The notes beneath the pieces are model-generated. The model was not told where the DNA came from. It was given only the letters and a program-made list of their open reading frames with translations, and searched no databases. A stretch of 64,000 bases of DNA from assembly GCA_033065855.1 (NCBI GenBank), contig JAVXUO010000847.1, positions 166,030 to 230,029 of the forward strand, in the 5' to 3' direction. This DNA comes from Escallonia rubra. Lineage: Eukaryota > Streptophyta > Magnoliopsida > Escalloniales > Escalloniaceae. Position numbers and translations under genes: made by a program. Positions 49,858 to 59,715 of this stretch are shown here, piece by piece (positions within the stretch are counted from its first letter, which is position 1; each line of letters starts with the position of its first letter).

Positions 49858-51200
49858 CTATTTCTCCACAATCCATCTAACAATCCACGTGTGATCGGAG
49901 ATAGCTAGGATTGTTTTTTTAAGCTGTTTTCCGCTAACAGTGTTTTTTCCGAAAATACCCGGATATTCACTTCACAACTTCTCACTTTCTCTCCTCTGTT
50001 TAGACGCCCCCCTCTCTCTCTCTCTCCCTCCCGTCCTCCCCTCTCCTCCCCCACCACCATCACCATCACCCCTACCACCATGCACCAACAAAACCCACAA
50101 GCTCGGCATCGACATCACCACCATCGAGTTCAACTCCAGATCTGAGCCAAAACCGCCACCATCTCGGTGGTTTTGGCTCAGATCTACTGTCGATCTTGGT
50201 GATTTTGGCTTGGATCTACACGAAGCTATAAGTAATTTGAGATGAAGGTGGGGGTCGTGGGGCACTTGTGGGTGGCTGTGGCCCCGCGGTGTTGGGTGTG
50301 CGGTGGTTCTGTCTTCTCTTTCCTCTCTCTATGAATTTGTGGAAGTAGCAGTAGGTTGGTGGGTGGATGCAGTGGGGGTGGTTTGTGATGATCTCGATGG
50401 CCTTTGGTGGATAACCTGTGACAGGCATGGTGGTGGTTGAGCTGTGATGGCTCAAATGATCGGCGGTGGTGCGGTTATGAGATCCAAGACCGTGATGGCT
50501 GAGTTGTGACGGCTGGTGGTGGTTGAGCTGTGACGGTCAGCTGTGATTGATGATGTGTCGACCACCACCATGTTGCCGTCATTGATTCACGACTTCACCG
50601 GTGACCACCATGACGGCCATTAACGACAGTAATGGTGATGTTTGGGGGATTTGCAGTCTATTGATATGGATTTTTTTGGGTTATTAATTCCTACCATTTT
50701 CTTGAAATTGATCAACAGAAGTTACGTGACCACATTCCGGAGTTTTTTTGGACAATGGCGTTCTGATGGGTTTAGATTCTGCATCTAGAGAGAGAGGAAA
50801 TTGATCGATGATCCAAGTCACAGATCCGGCCACCACCAACACCTCAACCAAACTCATCAATGAACCACGACGCCGCCGCCATAATATGCACCATAACCAT
50901 CACTAATTTGCAACAGCTATCGTCATTTTCACCAGACAATCGTTCTTTTAAGTTGACCACACAGTCACCATCAAGCCGTATCAATGTGGTAGATCTGTTG
51001 ATGGACAGATGACAAAGAACAATCTAATAAGAAAAAAGAACATAGTTGCTGCGGGGGCAAAATTGTCCCATGAACTAACCACTCCTCTTTGGGGCAGTTA
51101 GCGGAAAACAGCTAAAAAAAAAAAACAATCCTAGCCGTCCGCGATCACACGTGGATGGTTAGATGGATGGTAGAGAAATGGTAGATGTGGAACGGCTCTC
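49857..51200. mobile_element. TIR element A, 1.34 kb, bounded by (TA)n
   Basis: The ends are inverted repeats of about 80 bp. ATCCATCTAACAATCCACGT and GGATTGTTTTTTTAAGCTG...CCGCTAAC on the left match the reverse complement of 51085-51175 on the right (GTTAGCGGAAAACAGC, ACGTGGATGGTTAGATGGAT). The right end carries about 25 more bases (reverse complement GAGAGCCGTTCCACATC) than the left, so the left end may be trimmed. The interior is CT-rich then GGT-rich, with no transposase and no gene fragment I recognise. It is flanked on both sides by TA repeat. Confidence 0.75.
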
Positions 51201-51213
51201 ATATATATATATA
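51201..51213. repeat. (TA)n between elements A and B
   Basis: Thirteen bases of alternating AT separate the right end of element A from the left end of element B. Confidence 0.85.
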
Positions 51214-51319
51214 GGGAGCTGATCCGTTGAGAGCGCTAGCAAACTGATTTAAGTTGCTAGCGCGATCTAGTCGTCCATTCTGAAAGAATGGACGGCCCAG
51301 ATCTTTTTTTTTCAAAAAG

Positions 51320-51690
51320 TTGTCAGTCGTCCGCTACCTAGTGTAGCGGACGGTTCTTTTTACCATATTGCCCCTCCCACCTTGTCCACTACACTGTGTA
51401 GCGGACGACTTTCTGGTCCTGACATGAGTCAGTCAAAAAGCTGTCCGCTACACTGTGTAGCAGACAGCTTTTTGACTGACTCATGTCAGTCAAAATACCC
51501 TCCAACAGTACTATAGTGCTCGTCCGCTACATTATGTAGCGGACAATCCAACAGACAATTATGAGAGAGGGCACATCCGCTACATTATGTAGCGGACTAG
51601 TTTTCTGACTTTTTTTCCTCTTTCTCTCATTAATTTTCTGACATTTCTTTTTCTCTCTCCTTTCTCTCATCCACTACATTATGTAGCGGA
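51320..51690. repeat. Palindromic TCCGCTACA-TGTAGCGGA array, left arm of B
   Basis: About six copies of an imperfect palindrome, consensus TCCGCTACAYTRTGTAGCGGA (centres near 51343, 51389, 51451, 51532, 51582 and 51680), are spaced 50-100 bp apart. Four related copies lie in the right arm (53115-53335). Likely transposase-binding sites (inference). Confidence 0.8.
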
Positions 51691-51910
51691 GCAGTCTTCT
51701 GACTTTTCTCTCTCTCTCTCTCATTAATGTTGACATTTCGTTTTCTCTCTCCTTTCTCTCGTCAATTTTCTCCGTCCTTTCTTTCTGACTTGTGTCTCTT
51801 TCTCTCTCTTTTCTCTCACCCACTTTTTTCTCTCCCTCATCCTCCTCTCCCCTCGTTTCTTCTCTCTCTCTCAAAATCCAACAGGCAATTATCAGAGAGG
51901 CAGACTCCAA

Positions 51911-52360
51911 TCATCTGTCAAGTTCGAGACTAAGGATGATGGTGGAAATTGAACCCATTACCACCATCGGCAAATCGAGATGGAACTCGTCGGTGAAGTT
52001 CAGGTAGGGTGAATCGAGGCGGAGCTCGTCGGCAAAGTTCTCTTCGCCCGTGATGAAGCTGATGTATTCTGAAACGCACTCCTGGATAGTTTCCTTGGCA
52101 TTTTTGGACATCTTCGCGTGAGAAGGGAGGATTTTACGCATGATTCTGATCACGTTGGCGATCGGCATGAACCGGTCTTGCTCTCGCACGGTGCACTTGT
52201 TGTCATTCGCTGCTGAGTTGTTGGTGTTGGTGTGGTTGGTCTGCTCCGGCAGCTGGATATTATCTCTAGTGGTCTCAGCCCTAGCAAGATGTGAAGAAAA
52301 AGAAGCTATAATATGTACTATATTGAAATCTTGACAACTAGTTTGTTTGGTCAGTGACAA
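51911..52360 (-). pseudogene. Captured LEC1-type NF-YB fragment
   Basis: The - strand frame contains, at residues 57-76, [20 protein letters not shown], then ILPSHAK (77-83), [20 protein letters not shown] (86-105) and a Glu. This is the first two-thirds of the histone-fold core of an NF-YB (CCAAT-binding) subunit. The VIRIMRK and EYISF words are those of the LEC1 / LEC1-LIKE group that drives embryo development (family knowledge). The core stops after ITGE and runs into unrelated sequence (repeated ADELRLD / TDEFHLD), so the last helix is missing. At the position where LEC1-type proteins have a characteristic Asp (SDDAKE), this copy has Lys (SKNAKE). Upstream, TATCCAG at about 52258 could be a captured splice acceptor. 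It lies inside a transposon and is unlikely to make a functional subunit. Confidence 0.85.
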
Positions 52361-53444
52361 GAAATCAAATTAATGGTAACAACTAATGGGAGGTGTACAT
52401 AGCCTTCTCCCCTTGACTGAAAGTGGGAAAACCTTCGTGTTCTGTGGAAGATAATCTATCTGGTAACTAATGTTATGATGATGATTTAGTTATTGCTATT
52501 ACCCCTTATGAAATAGCTCGAAGCTCTGATCAATACAATCTAAAATTGGGAGAAAATCTTTTCAACTGTTTCGATAATAGAAGAGAAGACCTCAAAAAGA
52601 TTCTAAAATGGAAGAACATGAAAAACTTTAAAAAGAGGAGGGAGGGTGGGAAGATCCAAAGCATCAAAAGAAAGAGAAGAAACTTTCTAATAAATACAAT
52701 TGAAGAAAAAGAGGACAAGGAACGATTTGAAGCTCCTTTTTTTCTTGATCCAAACAGAAAAAAATTGCCTTCTCCTAACATATTTTTCCTACGGTTTTGA
52801 GCTCACGTAATCCCATGCCCATGTTTTGGATCTTGAGGAAAGAGTTTTATTGCTTCTCTTTGTTCGTCCTGGTGCTGTTATTGTTGGAGTCTGCCCTTTC
52901 TCATAATTGTCTGTTGGACTGAGAGAGAGAGAGAGAAGAAATGAGGGGAGATGAGGATGAGAGAGAAAAAAAAGTGATGAAAGAAAAGAGAGAGAAAGAG
53001 ACACGAGTAGAAAGAAAGGAGACAGAAAAGTGGTGAGAGAAAAGAGAGAGAAAGAGAAAAAGTCAGAACATTAATGAGAGAAAGGAGAGAGAAAGAAAAG
53101 ACTAGTGCCTTATTTGTCCGCTACATAATGTAGAGGACAAGCACTATAGTACTGTTCGAGGGTATTTTGACTGACATGAGTCAGTCAAAAAGCTGTCTGT
53201 TACACAGTGTAGCGGACAACTTTTTGACTGACTCATGTCAGGACCAGAAAGTCATCCGCTACACAGTGTAGCGGACAAGGTGGGAGGGGCAATATGGTAA
53301 AAAGAACCATCCGCTACACTATGTAGCAGACGACTGACAGCTTTTTGAAAAAAAAAATCTGGGCCGCCCATTCTTTCAGGATGGACGGCTAGACCGCGCT
53401 AGCAACTTAACCCAGTTTGCTAGCGCTCTCAACGGATCAGCTCC

Positions 53445-53462
53445 ATATATATATATATATAT

Positions 53463-53496
<34 letters not shown>
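53445..53496. repeat. (TA)n between elements B and C
   Basis: About 52 bases of TA repeat, interrupted once by AGA, separate the ends of elements B and C. Both ends start GGAGCTGATCC, in opposite orientation. Confidence 0.9.
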
Positions 53497-53498
<2 letters not shown>

Positions 53499-54067
53499 AG
53501 CTGATCCACACCCACCGGTGGGAAAACATTATTTCTCCACCGAATCGTTGCTCTTAGCAGCGATTGTATAAAAAACCAAAAAGCCAATCGTAACAAAGAG
53601 TTGCGATTGGAATTATTGAAACAAAAAGCCCAATCGCAACTCTTTCTTGCGATTGACTTTTTGTCCTTTTTTTCTCCCCCCGTGGTCAACAATCACGGCT
53701 CCCCCCTCGTGGCCCCCACCCCTCCTCCAGTCAAAAATGACGGCTCCCCCACCCTTCCTTCCCCCCCTGGCCCCCACCCCTCCTTTCCCCCGTCCTTTTT
53801 TTTTTTTTTTGTGCATTCGGGCCCTCCCAAAAAATTAGAAAGAAAGAGAAAAGGGCCCCACCCCTCCACCCCCCTTGGCCCCCACCCCATTGTCATTTCC
53901 CCCTGTGATGCCCCCTTTCCCCCCGTGATGCCCCCTTCCCTCCACGTGTCATTTTCCCCCCTCCCCCCACCCCCACGTGTCATTTCCCCCTCCCCCCACC
54001 CTACTGCTCACTCACGGGCACAATTCCACTGTGTCTTCTTTCTTCTTTTTCCCTCACTTTTTCTCTC

Positions 54068-54234
54068 TATAAAATCCCTTCTCCCCGAACCATTTCTTCC
54101 AATCTCCTCATTCTCCATATCTCACCTACATAATCTCCACAACAATACAAACAAAAAAATTTTACGCTAGAAGATCGGTGGATAACCGCTAGAAGATCGT
54201 TGGATTTTTCGTCATTTTTTTCAAGTCAAAACAA
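54068..54234 (+). promoter_or_regulatory. Promoter and non-coding leader exon of the transposase gene
   Basis: TATAAAAT at 54068-54075 follows a CT-rich stretch. A leader with ACAATACAAACAAAAA-type sequence ends in the consensus donor AACAA|GTAAGT at 54234/54235. The nearest good acceptors before the transposase ATG are TTTTTTAG (57288) and TTTCAG (57295). This predicts a ~3-kb intron in the 5' UTR. Splice reading only; a transcript would settle it. Confidence 0.6.
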
Positions 54235-54399
54235 GTAAGTATTTTGAATTTTCTTATAATTCAATGTTAATTTCAAATTGTTCTTACCAATTGATTGTTT
54301 AAATTGTGTTACGCTTAAATTGTTCTTACCATAGTCTAAAATTCGTGTTTAGGGCGTCAAAATTACGTTTTTACAAATCGGGGTATTACATTCGAAAGA

Positions 54400-57230
54400 T
54401 TCGAAAATAGCGATTTTTTAGGGCGTCAAAATTAGGATTTTTCACGAATTTATAAAAAATAGCTAGAGCTAGATTTTGCCAAAGTGCAAAAAAAAGACCC
54501 TAGTTATTTTTAAAAGATCTGTATTAGGTAAAAATTTCAGATTTTTCCAAATACTGGAAACGAGTAAACTGATATGCGCAACCTTGTAACTTTGCAGTGT
54601 AATTTAAAATATCAAGCTAGCGCGATTTCGCGCGAAACTTTTTTGAGAACCCTAGGATGTTGGGAAGTTCCATTTCTCAGGAATTCGGGCCATTCCGAAG
54701 CCGTTAGCAATTTTTTTTGCCGAACGGGCTTTTAAGCGCTCGATCCGGACACCGGTTCGGGATTTTTGGGCGAAACTTCCGTAAAATACTTTTCAGATCA
54801 CGAATCAGTTCAGGAACCTTAAAATAGCATTTTAAAGCACTTTTGAGATTTTTCCTGATGCCAGGGGCATTTTGGTAATTTGTCACCCCGAGATGGGTGT
54901 TTTGGTAATTTTCCCATGTCAAGTCTTTCAAACGACTTTTTAATCCAGAAATGTAAGTAAAACACCTAAAATGTTGTTTCGAAGCTGGTTTGCGGGGCGT
55001 AATTGTCGCTAAAGGTGAAAACTTAAGTAGGCAGTTTTTTCACGAATTTATAAAAAATATCTAGAGCAAGATTTTGCAAAAGTGCAAACAAGAGACCCTA
55101 GTTATTTTTAAAAGATCTGTGTCAAGGAAAATTTTCAGATTTTTCCAAAGACTGGAAACGGGTTAACTGATACGCGCAATCTTGTAACTTCGCAGTGTAA
55201 TTTAAAATATCAAGCTAGCGCGATTTCGCGCGAAACTTTTTTGAGAACCCTAGGATGTTGGGAAGTTCCATTCCCCAGGAATTCGGGCCATTCCGAAGCC
55301 CTTAGCAATTGTTTTGCCAAACAGGCTTTTAAGCGCTCGATCCGGATACCGGTTCGGGATTTTTGGGCGAAACTTCCATAAAATACTTTTTAGATCACGA
55401 ATCAGTTCAGGAAGCTTAAAATAGCATCTTAAAGCACTTTTGAGATTTTTCCTGATGCCAGGGGGCCTTTTGGTAATTCGTCGCCCCGAGATGGGTATTT
55501 TGGTAATTTTACGGTGTCAAGTTTTTGAAACGACTTTTCAGTCCATAAATGTAAGCAAAGCACCTGAAAGGCTGATTTGAAGCTGATTGCGGGGAATAAA
55601 TGTCGCTAAAGGTGAAAACTTAATTAGACAGTTTTTCACGAATTTATAAAAAATAGCTAGAGCTAGATTTTGCGAAAGTGCAAACAAGAGACCCTAGTTA
55701 TTTTTAAAATATGTGTATCAGGAAAACATTTCAGAAATTTCCAAAGATTGGAAACAGGTTAATTGATACGCGCAACCTTGTAACTTTGCAGTGTAATTTA
55801 AAATATCAAGCTAGTGCAATTTCACGCGAAACTTTTTTGAGAACCCTAGGATGTTGGCAAGTTCCATTTCCCAGGAATTCGGGCCATTCCGAAGCCGTTA
55901 GCAATTTTTTTGCCGAACGGGCTTTTAAGCGCTCGATCCGGACACCGGTTCGGGATTTTTGGGCGAAACTTCCGTAAAATACTTTTTAGATCACGAATCA
56001 GTTCAGGAACCTTAAAATAGCATCTTAAAGCACTTTTGAGATTTTTCCTGATGCCAGGGGGCATTTTGGTAATTTGCCGCCCCGATAGGGGTATTTTGGT
56101 AATTTTACGGTGTCAAGTTTTTCAAATGACTTTTTAGTCCATAAATGTAAGCAAAGCACCTGAAAGGCTGATTTGAATCTGGTTCACGGGCGTAACTGTC
56201 GCTAAAGGTGAAAACTTAATTAGACAGTTTTTTACGAATTTATAAAAAATAGCTAGAGCTAGATTTTGCCAAAAGTTTAAAAAAGAGACCCTGGTTATTT
56301 CTAAAAGATCCGTATCAGGTAAAAATTTCAGATTTTTCCAAAGACTGGAAACGGGTTAACTGATACACGCAACCTTGTAACTTTGTAGTGTAATTTAAAA
56401 TATCAACCTAGGGCGATTTCGCGCGAAACTTTTTTGAGTACCCTAGGATGTTGAGAAGTTCCATTTCCCAGGAATTCGGGCCATTCCGAAGCCGTTAGCA
56501 ATTTTTTTGCCGAACGGGCTTTTAAGCGCTCGATCTGGACACCGGTTCGAGATTTTTGGGCAAAACTTCCGTAAAATACTTTTTAGATCATGAATCAGTT
56601 CAGGAACCTTAAAATAGCATCTTAAAGCACTTTTGAGATTTTCTGAAGCCAGGGGGCATTTTGGTAATTCGCCGCCCCGAGAGGGGTATTTTTGTAATTT
56701 TACGGTGTCAAGTTTTTCGAAGGACTTCTTAGTCCAGAAATGTAAGCAAAGCACCTGAAATGCTGATTTGAAGCTGATTCACGGTGACAATGAACCCCCG
56801 GGGACATTTCGATAATTTGTCGCCCATCGGGGGCTATTTTGCTAATTTTACATTACACAAATTTGTGCTTAAAAAACTTTTAGTTCAGGAAAGGGTGTGA
56901 GACACCCGAAAAGTTAATTTAAAGAGTGAATTCAAGAAGCTTAAAAGTCGTTTGAAAAAACTTTTCAGCTTTTCTGATGCTAGGGGGCATTTTGGTAATT
57001 CGCATTCCCGAGAGGGGTATTTTCGTTATTTTGCCCCTTTCAGTTTTTCGAATGACTGCTTAGTCTAGAAATGTAAGCAAAGCACCTGAAAGGTTGTTTT
57101 GAAGCTGATTTGGGGCGTTAGGGTGATAATGAACCCCCGGGGGCATTTCGGTAATTTGTCGCTCATCGGGGGCTATTTTGGTAATTTTACATTATACAAA
57201 ATTTCCAACAATTAGGTTTAAATAATTTTT
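54400..57230. repeat. ~598-bp tandem repeats (about 4 copies plus partial units)
   Basis: The marker CCCTAGGATGTT recurs near 54650, 55249, 55846 and 56443, a period of 597-599 bp. Each unit includes TTTTTCACGAATTTATAAAA, the palindrome region near CGCGATTTCGCGCGAAAC and TTTTGGTAATT repeats. After 56760 only diverged partial units remain (CCCGGGGGCATTTCGGTAAT). The array fills the predicted leader intron. Short frames within it (for example 55846-56064 on -) recur because the unit recurs and are not genes. Confidence 0.9.
54626..56428. promoter_or_regulatory. E2F-like palindromes, one per 598-bp unit
   Basis: TTTCGCGCGAAA occurs at 54626-54637, 55224-55235 and 56417-56428. The third unit has a one-base variant, TTTCACGCGAAA, at 55820-55831. 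It contains the plant E2F consensus (TTTCGCGC) on both strands. Role in S-phase expression is inferred. Confidence 0.6.
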
Positions 57231-57302
57231 ATTCTTATTTTATTTAATTCTATGACTTGTTGAGAATGATATAATTTTTATTTTTTAGATTTCAGTATAA
57301 AT

Positions 57303-59603
57303 ATGGATGCAACTGGAGGAAGCAATTTTTGTGAAGGTTCTGATCCACCTTACTTGGGTCAAGTTTTTCAAACACTGGACGAAGTTGAAGCATACTATAA
57401 AGCATATTCGAAAACGATGGGTTTCGGTATTAGAACTAAGACGACTAGAAAACGGGTGAATACAGATCAAATTTGTGCAAGACTATTTGAGTGTCATAGA
57501 GGAGCACCGCATGTACCCCCGGTCGTTCAGATCAGTGACGAAGGGACAACAAGACAAAAAAAACAGGACACATTTCCGGGTACCGGCTGCAAGGCCCATG
57601 TCTATGCAGTACACCGGAAAAATGAAAACCATTGGGTTGTGACGGGAGTGGAGTTGAGTCATAATCATCAGTTGATGACCCCTAGTAAGATTGGTCAAAT
57701 TCATCAACACCGAGAAATAAGCGCGGCACACAGACAACTGATTTTTACAATGGCCGGGGCTAAAATTCTACCTTCTAAGATGATGGGGATTTTCTCAAGC
57801 CAGGCTGGGGGGATTGACAAGTTGAGTTTCAACGAAGTAGACCTTCGAAATGAACTTTGTGCTCAGAAGAGAGAGTCTTTCGGTAAGAGTGATTCTCAAG
57901 CTACACTTGATCTCTTCAGGTGCCTTCAGAGTGAGAATTCTGGATTTTTCTACAGTCTCCAACTGGATGATGAGAACCGCATTAGTACTATATTTTGGGC
58001 GGACCCCCGTTCTAGAGCTGCTTACCAAAATTTTGGGGATGTTGTGACGTTTGACACCACATACCGCACCAATAAGTACTCTATGCCTTTTGCTCCGTTC
58101 ACCGGGGTGAACCACCACTATCAGTCAATCTCGTTTGGCTTTGCCCTGCTTAGGGATGAGACGGAGGAGTCATTTACGTGGTTATTTGAAACGTGGCTTA
58201 AAGCAATGTATCATATTCCTCCAAAGACCATCATCACCGACCAAGATCTGGCAATGAAAAATGCAATCGCTAAGGTCCTTCCAGATACTCACCATGGCCT
58301 GTGCACATGGCACATAAGCAACAAATATCCCGAACGGCTTCACAATGTATATGCAAACCATCCGGAATTCAAGACTGACTTTAATACATGTGTGAAGAAA
58401 TCGTTGACGGTAGACGTGTTCGAGGAGAGGTGGGCCACGTTAATGGATGACTACTATTTGCACAATCATGACTGGTTACAATCGTTGTATGAGATCAAGA
58501 CACAGTGGGTCGGTGCCTACACCAAGAAGTTTTTTGCAGCCGGAATGACTACGACCTCGAGAAGCGAAGCTATGAATTCATTCTTTGATGGGTACGTAAG
58601 CCAGTCTTCAAGTATAGTGGAGTTCGTACTAGAGATGCAGAAAGCCGTTGATAGGCAATTGTACCGTGAGAGAGAAGCCGACGCGGCTACAGCTTACAGA
58701 GAAAGGGCCATACTACTCTTTTCACCTTTGGAGGCTCATGCGGCTCAAGTCTATACCAAGGAAATGTTTAGACAGTTTCAAGATGAACTACTAAAGTCGA
58801 ATCAATATGGCATGACAAAGTTGCACGAGTATTCCACCAGAGATCTCAAGGTTTATGCTTTGACAAACGTGACGAATTTCGCCAATCCGTGCTCTTCGTC
58901 GGCTCCGAGGAACAGAAGACATTTTACCGTGGCTAAATGTATGGACACCGGGTTGGTAAATTGCAACTGTCAACTGTTTGAGCATAAATGTATACTTTGT
59001 CGACACGCGTTGAGGGTTTTGAACGCCAAGAATGCTCGTGAAATCCCTCCACAGTATATCTTGGAATGGTGGACGAAGGAAGCCAATAGAGTCCACGGTC
59101 ACATTCCTTACGTGCCCAATGTTTCAGTTGATTTCGAGCAATCTGAGCCGCTGCGATATAATCACCTTTGTAACATCATGCACGGTTTATCATTGGATGC
59201 AGCGTCAACATTTGATGGGTACATGTATCAAGTTGAAGCAGCCGCACGGGATAAGGCTAAGCATGCACAGTTTAGGATGGCATTACCAGAAAGACGGGAC
59301 ACTCCGACTACTCGGACGACTCCAGCCGGTAGATTCAATCGAGCCAAACAGCCAGTCATTGACGGCACTAGCATGCAAGGTGAGGAGGACGACATTTTTG
59401 ATCCAATTATTTCTCAAACAAAAGGGCGAAAACGAGAAATACGCATGAAGAATCCGATTGAAAAAGCAACGGGTCAAAAAAAATTGCGAAAGTGTGCGTT
59501 GTGTAATAAGATGACTGATCATGACAAGAGAAACCATTATAAAGTGTTAGGTCTCGAACCTGGCAGTATGGTCGAGGAGGACGATGATGATGAAGAGTGT
59601 TAG
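57303..59603 (+). CDS. FAR1/mudrA-type MULE transposase
   Basis: A 766-aa intact frame, with no internal stop, that should cut and join the ends of the element. Domain order: FAR1-type DNA-binding zinc region (aa ~22-125; VEAYYKAYSKTMGFGIRTK, CKAHVYAVHRKNENHWVVTG, ELSHNH). Next the MULE transposase RNase H-like core (aa ~245-425), with candidate catalytic acids Asp251 (TFDTTY), Asp313 (TDQD) and Glu422 (SRSEAMNSFF), and the CTWHI motif. Next a SWIM zinc finger (Cys554-x-Cys556 ... Cys566-x-His568). Last a C-terminal CALCNK zinc-knuckle-like motif and an acidic tail EEDDDDEEC. The ATG at 57303 directly follows a predicted splice acceptor. Host FAR1/FRS genes share these domains, but position between repeats inside element C and the neighbouring PMD-Ulp1 gene argue for a transposon gene. 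Confidence 0.92.
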   Translation: MDATGGSNFCEGSDPPYLGQVFQTLDEVEAYYKAYSKTMGFGIRTKTTRKRVNTDQICARLFECHRGAPHVPPVVQISDEGTTRQKKQDTFPGTGCKAHVYAVHRKNENHWVVTGVELSHNHQLMTPSKIGQIHQHREISAAHRQLIFTMAGAKILPSKMMGIFSSQAGGIDKLSFNEVDLRNELCAQKRESFGKSDSQATLDLFRCLQSENSGFFYSLQLDDENRISTIFWADPRSRAAYQNFGDVVTFDTTYRTNKYSMPFAPFTGVNHHYQSISFGFALLRDETEESFTWLFETWLKAMYHIPPKTIITDQDLAMKNAIAKVLPDTHHGLCTWHISNKYPERLHNVYANHPEFKTDFNTCVKKSLTVDVFEERWATLMDDYYLHNHDWLQSLYEIKTQWVGAYTKKFFAAGMTTTSRSEAMNSFFDGYVSQSSSIVEFVLEMQKAVDRQLYREREADAATAYRERAILLFSPLEAHAAQVYTKEMFRQFQDELLKSNQYGMTKLHEYSTRDLKVYALTNVTNFANPCSSSAPRNRRHFTVAKCMDTGLVNCNCQLFEHKCILCRHALRVLNAKNAREIPPQYILEWWTKEANRVHGHIPYVPNVSVDFEQSEPLRYNHLCNIMHGLSLDAASTFDGYMYQVEAAARDKAKHAQFRMALPERRDTPTTRTTPAGRFNRAKQPVIDGTSMQGEEDDIFDPIISQTKGRKREIRMKNPIEKATGQKKLRKCALCNKMTDHDKRNHYKVLGLEPGSMVEEDDDDEEC

Positions 59604-59715
59604 GGTTAATGTTTCAGTTGTATAACGAATAACTTTTATAATGTTTAAATTTGTGATTTGGTTTGTTGAATCTTTAATTTGTGATTTGGTTTGTGGATTA
59701 TTGATATTTTTGGAA

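Larger units (their letters stand above)
51215..53444. mobile_element. TIR element B (Pack-type), 2.23 kb, with captured NF-YB fragment
   Basis: Long inverted repeats of about 330 bp: GGAGCTGATCCGTTGAGAGC at 51215 matches the reverse complement of the right end (53444 leftward). The similarity continues through CCATATTGCCCCTCCCACCT to CGTCCGCTACATTATGTAGC. Both ends abut (TA)n. The interior carries (CT)n/(GA)n tracts and a piece of an NF-YB gene, as in Pack-MULEs. It also holds an uncharacterised Lys/Arg-rich open stretch at about 52465-52800 (+, KRREGGKIQSIKRKRRNFL). There is no transposase. Confidence 0.85.

Noticed and set aside
53601-54170. 189-aa Pro-rich frame on the + strand
   Set aside because: It comes from a C-rich tract and crosses the predicted TATA box and leader of the transposase gene.
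54704-56754. Repeated 70-100 aa minus-strand frames (LKSALRCYFKVPELI type)
   Set aside because: The same frame recurs only because the 598-bp unit recurs; no homology is recognised.
54400-57230. Centromeric or telomeric satellite
   Set aside because: Only about four copies, confined to one transposon and sitting in its leader intron.
57303-59603. Host FAR1-RELATED SEQUENCE transcription factor
   Set aside because: It is flanked by element-specific repeats, with TIR-type DNA on the left and a PMD-Ulp1 gene on the right. Full catalytic acids are present. A domesticated origin is possible but less likely.
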